From Aurifilum marmelostoma (lineage: Eukaryota; Ascomycota; Sordariomycetes; Diaporthales; Cryphonectriaceae), in NCBI GenBank assembly GCA_027559495.1, contig JAMXSV010000028.1:372001-436000 (forward strand): DNA of 64,000 nucleotides. Reading direction: 5' to 3'. Below the pieces are notes generated by a model. The model ran no database searches and was not told where the DNA came from. It worked only from the letters and a program-made list of their open reading frames with translations. The translations under genes and the position numbers were made by a program. Below are positions 58,210 to 64,000 of the stretch, piece after piece; positions within the stretch are counted from its first letter, which is position 1; each line of letters begins with the position of its first letter.

Positions 58210-59532
58210 GGTTTTTTTTTTTTTTCTTTCTTTCTTTCCCCTTCTGATCTCTCGAGTCTTATATAACGAGTGTGGTCAACAATACAGCTGAATCGATCAA
58301 CGAAAAAGAATGTGATAAAATGTCAAAAAAGAATGGATTGCAGATCAACTGCAGCAGCCTTGTCCCTCTGAGCTCAATAGCATAAAAACAGATCCAACAA
58401 TCCTGCTTTTTTTAAGGACAACCACAGAGGGACTAATAAGGGCCTCAGCAGCATCTTGTACCCCAGCATATGGGGAAGCAAGCTGGGCAAACAAGGGGAA
58501 AAGTCATGATCCCTGCCAAGGAATTGATCTCACCATGTTTCCATACTGAGCTGTGCACGATAATACTATGTGGAAAGGCTGTGCTTGTCTGGAGTCTATT
58601 GCGGGATCCCTGGCAGCGGATCAGCCACCTAGAGGAGGATTGCATTTTTTTTTTTTTTTTTTTTCTATTCCGGGGGCGTGGAACCCAGCAAGACTGTCCT
58701 TCCTCCCCTCTCTCTCCCTGAGATCTCACCGGTCTGGGACCGAAGTCATATGGGCACTCATATAAAACAGCGAGTCGCTTCTTCCCCCTGCAATTTGGCC
58801 AGCCCGTTAGCGAATGTGGGCGGCGGGGAAACTTTGTTTCCACAAACGTTTCAAACATATACAATTTCTCCATGGCCTAGCGAGGAGCATGTCCTCTTTC
58901 AGCCCTACAAACTCTATTTGGTACGAAACCACACGGGGAATAGGCATTTAAATGTTCCTCCACCCAGGAGAAAAGGGGTAGCGATCTTCGATACGGCATT
59001 TCGTGGAATACCTTAATTCTTTCGATCAGCCGCAACCTTGCATCAAGGGCATGAATCGGGTAACGCGCACTGGAGGAGACTGCAAGGTTGAACGGTCTAG
59101 AATTAATCAATATTAATGCTCAGGTTCTGAATACATAGTCAGTAATAACTAGTAGATGTCGGTGGAATATGGTGAATATATGACAACAACAGGAATCGAA
59201 TCCAAAACGCACCTGTGTGATCAATGAATACCCCCGGCAGGATTGTTGTCGTAACGAACTGTAGGATCCGGACCCATCAGAAAGGCTGGCAGCACAGCGT
59301 GCGTAATGAGGGCTGCCTGAGCCTCAGCCAAGTAGTAAATACTACAGTACAAAATGACATTGCCCATGAAACATACTAAAGGGAAAGACGATAATTAATC
59401 TAGAGCAAACACGGCACCTCCATCATCTCCCCTTACACGTCGATTTCCCACGAACCCAACAAACCTGAATCAGTCCACCAACAAAAACTGCGTGTTTGTG
59501 TTTACAGCCAAGAAAAAAAAAGAAGAAAAAAA
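58210..59532. other. Intergenic region, 1.3 kb, between divergent genes
   Basis: Upstream DNA of the secreted-protein gene and of the small protein at 59533. It contains T/C-rich tracts near 58212-58240 and a T-run at about 58646-58664. No gene is supported; open frames here are short and overlap homopolymers. Confidence 0.5.
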
Positions 59533-60228
59533 ATGCCCGTGACTGAGCTCGCCATCCTCCCCCTCGCCCCAAACCGCACCACCACCCAGCCCTCCCTCCG
59601 CGCCAAGCTCCACAGATCCCTCCAGGTATTGCAGACCGCCCTCGGCCACCCCGGCCGCCGCTTCACCTACTACCAGTCCCGGTCCCGCCAGGAGCACCAC
59701 CCACCCCTCCTCTACCTCATCGGCGACTGGCGCTCCCCCGCGGAGCACCGGGACCGCTTCATCCCCAGCCCCGAGAACCAGGAGCTGCTCGTGCTGCTGC
59801 GCGGGGAGCTCGACATCCCGCGCATCGTCATGTACCACGTGGACGTGCCCAACGCCGAGGTCCCGGCGGATGCGCCGGTGCTGAGCATCGGGTGGTTCCG
59901 CGTGCGGGTGCGGGACAGGGCGGTCTTTGAGGGGCGGGTCAAGTCTTGGCCGGGGCTGGGGCTCCGGGAGTCCGGGAGGGAGGGGGAGGGTGCTGCAGGG
60001 GGATGGAGAATCGAGAAGGCCTCTGGAGGCGGGCGACTCGGAGGGGAAGAGGAGGAGGATGAGTGGGTGCTTTTTTGCGGATGGAAGAGTGTGGATGACT
60101 TTGAGAAGTGTGCGGGGACCGTGGCTTGGGACAAGTCTGAGCACTTTCGAGGACTTATTCGCAGCGCCGAGGTGAGGAGCGGGGTTCGCATCGACTTCGA
60201 TGAGGAAAATATTGAAGCCAGTCAATGA
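59533..60228 (+). CDS. Unassigned protein, possibly dimeric alpha/beta-barrel type (intronless)
   Basis: Predicted 231 residues in one exon. The first ~140 residues alternate strands and helices: MPVTELAILPLAPN, LRAKLHRSLQVLQTALG, LLYLIGDWRSPAEHRDRF, ENQELLVLLRGELDIPRIVMY. This resembles the ferredoxin-like ABM/EthD dimeric barrel group found in fungal secondary metabolism and stress proteins. After a low-complexity Gly/Glu segment (about residues 150-180), a second similar unit begins (WVLFCGWKSVDDFEKCAGTV), so the protein may contain two such units. No catalytic residue can be assigned. It is convergent with the flavin monooxygenase, with 157 bp between the stops. The family call is tentative. 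Confidence 0.75.
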   Translation: MPVTELAILPLAPNRTTTQPSLRAKLHRSLQVLQTALGHPGRRFTYYQSRSRQEHHPPLLYLIGDWRSPAEHRDRFIPSPENQELLVLLRGELDIPRIVMYHVDVPNAEVPADAPVLSIGWFRVRVRDRAVFEGRVKSWPGLGLRESGREGEGAAGGWRIEKASGGGRLGGEEEEDEWVLFCGWKSVDDFEKCAGTVAWDKSEHFRGLIRSAEVRSGVRIDFDEENIEASQ

Positions 60229-60385
60229 AAAAATTAGTTGGTCCGCAAGGAACACTTTCATGGAACCCAGCTCGTGGGAAATGATATTACGGCGTCTCTC
60301 ACGAATGTATCATCAGTTGACTTGGCGACACAACCAAGATTAAGATTAATGGCTGGAGAGCTAATATTGTCCCCGGATCTACCAT

Positions 60386-62737
60386 CTATCTCCCCGTGGG
60401 CTTTCTCCGATACCTCCCATCAATGGTATAGTCTTTCTGTGGGCCTTTCACAGTGTACCCAAGCGACCAGTTCCTTAGGTTCACGGCATTAAACCTGAAC
60501 TCATATCTGACATCGTAGAAATCCTCGACGCAGAGGTGACCCGCTTTGGCATTCCACCCCTTGGTGATATCTAGACTGGAAGCGTAGTCGTCGGGAACGA
60601 CAAAGTCCACCTCGTGAAACAGGTAGTCTGCCTTCATCTGCTCTTCGTCGCGCCGCGGATCCTTTCGGCTGAATGCATCGCCGGTCCGTACGAACCAGAC
60701 GCTCAGCTTGTCCGTCTTCTCGTTGTATCGCCATATGTACCGCCGTGTCGCCGGGAAGCTGATGCCTGTGGTCGTCTTAAATTCGCCCTCCTCTATGTAC
60801 AGATACTCCATGCCAGGGTCGTCATCATCTCGTTCGCAATTTGCCCCACCTTGTGCGTCTCCATCCACACATTTCAGACCATCTTTTGTCCCTTGCCGGA
60901 GAAGGAATTTCGCCGTGCCGCTCCAGTGACCACTGGGATGAGTGGACAGCTTCGAGATGAGATCTCTCTCCAGCTCCCATTCGCCCAGCAGTGAGCGGAA
61001 GACAGCCCTGGCCACCCATCTTCCGTTTGTCAGCGAGGCTAGGACAGCCTCTCGCGTCTGCACCTGGGACTTCTGCACTTCCAAAAGCTGTGCATGCCTA
61101 GGAGCATATCGCGAAGGGGTCAGGATATCTATAGGCAGTCTATTGTGCGGTAATGGTGGCGTATCCTGGGTCGATGAAGGCAGTAGGGGTATATCCAGCG
61201 CAGCCGCAAACTCCTGCATCAAAAAGGCGTAGTCGCCCATGGGAAACTGCGAGGCGCGAGGATCTCCACGGAGCTCCGCAAATCGCTGGATAGACACGTC
61301 TCCGGCAAGAGCCTCCTGCATGGAGGGGCGGAGCTGACCTTCTTGTTGCTGAGTCCAGAGCTCGGCCAAGAAGCGTGCCTGCATCTCCATCACACCCCAG
61401 TACGGGCTGCGGTAGAAGCCAACGAAGCCAAGGTTAGGCACATCTGGGTGATGAGTGCCATGGAAGGCAAGAAGCACGGTGTTGTCAATGTTGGCAGGGT
61501 CTAGCGCGAGTGTTCGTTCGATGTCATCCGGTAGGAAGGACAAAGACGAAGCCGCCTCGAACCCAGTGGCCAGCACTACGGCAGCAACATCAGTGACGGC
61601 TCTGGGCTCCTGGTCCGAAGAGACAGGGGCGATTGTAGCTGTGGTCCCAGACAGGGACCCGAGCTTGCCCTTTTCGAGAGTGATCAGGCCTGACCGCACG
61701 AATTCGGTATACCAGTCGCTGACCGCTAGATAGGCTGGCTCTTCAATGTCGTGGTCCGATGGGGCAAGAATAGGCGAATATTCAGATTGATCAGTGCCCA
61801 ATGCCGCCTGGAAAAGTGCTTTGGTCCTCTTGGCGCTCTCGACAGTGATATGGCCTTGCGTATTGTTGAGTAGTCCAGGTCGGTTGGCCAGGTTGTACGA
61901 GGCAAAGTCGAGAGGAGCGAAGGGCGCATCAGCACGACCTCCTGCTGGTGACGTGAACAATGGGAATACCCATATCGGCCGCTGTATGAGGTGGTGGACG
62001 GTGTACTTGTCAGCGCCGGGCAGCTTGTCTTGTGCGGGCGAATTCACAGCAGAGGACAGATGAGATGCGATAGTCCCAGCAATTTCGACGCCTGACATCT
62101 GGCCGCCCACGACAAGGATCTTGCCTCCCTTTCCATCCGCATCTGGGAGTAGTGTTTTGAGGTCCCTGTACCGGCTGCTGTGCACAACCGGTATACTGCC
62201 GGTCTCATTCAGCCCTGGCAGAGCAGGGATGACTGGTTTCCCAAAGAAACCGGAGGCAACCACCAGATAATCGTACTCAGCCTCGTCCACAAGTCCATCC
62301 TGAGACCGGGCAGTGACATGCCATGACCTCACGCCCTCCTTCTCGCCGCGTGGGGTGGCCCTCTCGACCTTCCAGCCAAGTCGCAGTCGAAACTTGTCTT
62401 CCTCGAACGCACAGTACCTCTGAAGGTACCGCTGCAGATATCTCCCTACCTGCCATGCCCTCGGAAGGTGCGGTGCGTCCTGTTCCCAAGCCAGGTCGCT
62501 GAACTGCATGGTATGTCTGCTCTGGTTTGCAACCATGAGAGGGTGCACCAGCCCAGCACCATCAGTCTGCTCTGTTGGCCAGAGACCGCCGATGCGAGGC
62601 TGTGCATCGAACATGGTGATTGTGAAGCTGGATCCGAGGCTAGGGACAGGAGAGGGTGGGCGGTGAAGCAGTTCTTTGGCGGCCACCAGCCCGGAAGGCC
62701 CGGCGCCGATGATGCAGACTCTCTTGGGCGCCGCCAT
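60386..62737 (-). CDS. Flavin-dependent monooxygenase fused to a DUF6314 domain (intronless)
   Basis: Predicted 783 residues in one exon from the ATG at 62737 (an in-frame ATG at 62827 would add 30 unconserved residues). Residues 1-~580 are an FMO-like enzyme: FAD-binding GAGPSG (residues ~11-16), an FMO-type signature around IPVVHSSRYRDL, the NADPH-binding VVGGQMSGVEIAG, and ATGFEAASSL. Residues ~610-783 match the DUF6314 pattern: LLGEWELERDL, SGHWSGTAKFLLR, YLYIEEGEF, RRYIWRYNEKTDKLSVWF, LFHEVDF, and KGPQKDYTIDGRYRR at the extreme C-terminus. The FMO part would oxygenate a heteroatom or ketone using NADPH and O2; DUF6314 has no known function but its tail may bind a small ligand. The fusion is contained in one open frame, so it is genuine. 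Confidence 0.9.
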   Translation of the reverse strand: MAAPKRVCIIGAGPSGLVAAKELLHRPPSPVPSLGSSFTITMFDAQPRIGGLWPTEQTDGAGLVHPLMVANQSRHTMQFSDLAWEQDAPHLPRAWQVGRYLQRYLQRYCAFEEDKFRLRLGWKVERATPRGEKEGVRSWHVTARSQDGLVDEAEYDYLVVASGFFGKPVIPALPGLNETGSIPVVHSSRYRDLKTLLPDADGKGGKILVVGGQMSGVEIAGTIASHLSSAVNSPAQDKLPGADKYTVHHLIQRPIWVFPLFTSPAGGRADAPFAPLDFASYNLANRPGLLNNTQGHITVESAKRTKALFQAALGTDQSEYSPILAPSDHDIEEPAYLAVSDWYTEFVRSGLITLEKGKLGSLSGTTATIAPVSSDQEPRAVTDVAAVVLATGFEAASSLSFLPDDIERTLALDPANIDNTVLLAFHGTHHPDVPNLGFVGFYRSPYWGVMEMQARFLAELWTQQQEGQLRPSMQEALAGDVSIQRFAELRGDPRASQFPMGDYAFLMQEFAAALDIPLLPSSTQDTPPLPHNRLPIDILTPSRYAPRHAQLLEVQKSQVQTREAVLASLTNGRWVARAVFRSLLGEWELERDLISKLSTHPSGHWSGTAKFLLRQGTKDGLKCVDGDAQGGANCERDDDDPGMEYLYIEEGEFKTTTGISFPATRRYIWRYNEKTDKLSVWFVRTGDAFSRKDPRRDEEQMKADYLFHEVDFVVPDDYASSLDITKGWNAKAGHLCVEDFYDVRYEFRFNAVNLRNWSLGYTVKGPQKDYTIDGRYRRKPTGR

Positions 62738-63702
62738 GGTACCGAGGAGCCTGCTGCGCGCAAGAGCCAGATGCTTGGAGCAGGTGCAGATAGGCCTGTG
62801 GGACAATAACGGCTGGATTGGTGTCACGATGGAGTATACGCTGACAATCGTCGGCAGTGTGTTGGATGTGTGCGTGATGATGCTGCAGCGGTGGTTGTAC
62901 TAGATCTTGTCCCGCGGGATTTTCCAGCTCAAGATGTGGTCTATTCAGTCATGAGAAACAACAAGTAGATGCCGTGCCCCATATCCCATACCCAAAATGC
63001 AACCAAAGAGATCCGGAACGCCGGCTCGAAGTGATCTCACATCAGATTTTAAGTTGCGCCAATGTCGAAATTGTTGTTTTAGGTTTGAGTCTTGGCTGCA
63101 AGTGGTGCTACGAGAGACCATGGCAGTTGCCAGTGACAGTCTTACGTAATCCATCGCCTCCGGGGGAGTCACTGGCGCCAGAGCGTGCTTAGTCATGGCT
63201 ACCAGCAACCTCTCGTCATCACCTTCCTAGAAACCAGCAGGAATAGTCAACCCCAGCTTCCTCCTCGCCCTTATTGATTCCTCATCTCCTCGTGACTGAT
63301 CTGTCCTGCAATTTCAACTTAGAACGCTCAAAGAACTGACAGCATCACACGTCATCCCATGGCCTTTGCACGAATCTAAACAGACTGTTTGTGTACGTTA
63401 GCTGCAACCGCCTAATACCGGGCAAGACAGCCCGTGGAAAATATCAGAAGCCCTGATCAGGGCCGAACAGCTCATGTCTCAGACATATCGTGGTGATGTG
63501 ATATGAATTAATGTATTCTGCAAGCCACTCTTGTGCGTCGCTGATGAAAATCTCATCTTTGCATTAATTATTCCGGTGCAACCCTACCTACGGAACCTGG
63601 GTCACGCCGGCTGGAGGCATCTCATCTGGTCTCGTATCTGTCCTTGCCATAAATTTCTTCATATCATCATCTTCCGAGCTCGTAGGGGTCTCCTCCGGAG
63701 AA
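62738..63702. other. Intergenic region, 1.0 kb
   Basis: Upstream DNA of the flavin monooxygenase and the 3' flank of the next minus-strand gene. Short open frames on both strands look like chance. No RNA gene was recognised. Confidence 0.45.
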
Positions 63703-64000
63703 TCAGTGTTGCCATGCCAGAGAATGACCCATCTGCTGGTCAGGATCTGACGGAGGCTCTTCGATCTCATAGGCGCGCAGCGAATCTGAGAAATTCGCGA
63801 GAACCTGTATATGAAGATCTTCCCGCGTGTTGTACTCTTGTGTGAATCTAGCGCAGGTCCCATTCGAGTAGATATAGACTTGTACGATGTATACATTTAA
63901 TCTCCCACGAGACTTGTTCCGATATCGCACCATTCTCCTCATCAAATCATCCCAGTCAACGCCATCTGCAAGCAGGATGCTGCGATCCACAGACAGCCTC
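63703..64000 (-). CDS. 3' end of a gene continuing beyond the window, unassigned
   Basis: The minus strand is open from the window edge to a TGA ending at 63703. It reads LSVDRSILLADGVDWDDLM, RRMVRYRNKSRGRLN and ends EPPSDPDQQMGHSLAWQH. The amino-acid content looks natural and the frame has no start inside, so it is probably the C-terminus of a larger protein. A GTATAC...ATACAG pair could mark a small in-frame intron of about 70 nt, which cannot be decided here. No family is recognised. Confidence 0.4.
   Translation of the reverse strand, partial: RLSVDRSILLADGVDWDDLMRRMVRYRNKSRGRLNVYIVQVYIYSNGTCARFTQEYNTREDLHIQVLANFSDSLRAYEIEEPPSDPDQQMGHSLAWQH

Overview
The window is nuclear DNA of a filamentous ascomycete, most likely a Sordariomycete-type mould; I cannot name the species. 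Evidence: short GT-AG introns in most genes, GC-rich exons, fungal families (Clr5, bZIP with a DUF3425-like C-terminus, Zn(II)2Cys6, fungal rhodopsin-domain protein, GH30 galactanase), and a block of retrotransposons heavily mutated towards AT as by repeat-induced point mutation (RIP).

Layout. 0.3-2.1 kb: Clr5-domain protein, tail to tail with an SDR oxidoreductase (2.1-3.2 kb, minus). 4.5-6.1 kb: mitochondrial-carrier-type protein. 6.5-8.1 kb (minus): succinate-semialdehyde dehydrogenase type enzyme. 10.0-11.4 kb: secreted GH30 endo-beta-1,6-galactanase type enzyme. 12.0-13.7 kb: bZIP regulator. 14.8-16.1 kb: zinc alcohol dehydrogenase with an apparent 1-nt frameshift. 16.4-29.6 kb: two nested, RIP-mutated LTR retrotransposons: a Ty1/copia element (plus) carrying a Ty3/gypsy element (minus), each with matching LTRs and a 5-bp target duplication. 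30.0-32.8 kb: large secreted six-hairpin glycosidase-like protein. 33.2-35.8 kb (minus): seven-helix cAMP-receptor-like GPCR. 35.8-41.9 kb: about 6 kb with no gene I can support. 41.9-43.3 kb: fungal rhodopsin-domain membrane protein. 44.4-46.2 kb: FAD aromatic-ring monooxygenase. 47.9-51.7 kb: a 1193-residue fusion of a DyP-type haem peroxidase and a glycyl radical enzyme. 52.3-54.5 kb: Zn2Cys6 regulator. 54.7-55.7 kb (minus): secreted class 3 lipase. 56.2-58.2 kb (minus): secreted protein with a Ser/Thr/Ala-rich tail. 59.5-60.2 kb: small unassigned protein. 60.4-62.7 kb (minus): flavin monooxygenase fused to a DUF6314 domain. 63.7-64.0 kb (minus): probable 3' end of a further gene.

The standout is the DyP-glycyl radical enzyme fusion. 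Both domains lie in one uninterrupted 953-codon first exon, so the fusion is not a splicing artefact; two short introns complete the glycyl radical C-terminus. The catalytic Cys-x-Glu (C778, E780), a modified glycyl motif RMGGW (G1169) and the DyP residues D152, H221/H223 and R240 are all visible. Oxygen-sensitive glycyl radical chemistry joined to a haem peroxidase in a mould is unexpected. The flanking FAD monooxygenase and Zn2Cys6 regulator could belong to the same pathway, but no radical SAM activating enzyme is visible in the window.

The second theme is the RIP block. Surviving CpA/TpG dinucleotides sit almost only in GCA/TGC, suggesting that a 5' G protects the cytosine, and the outer part of each LTR is less mutated than its inner part.
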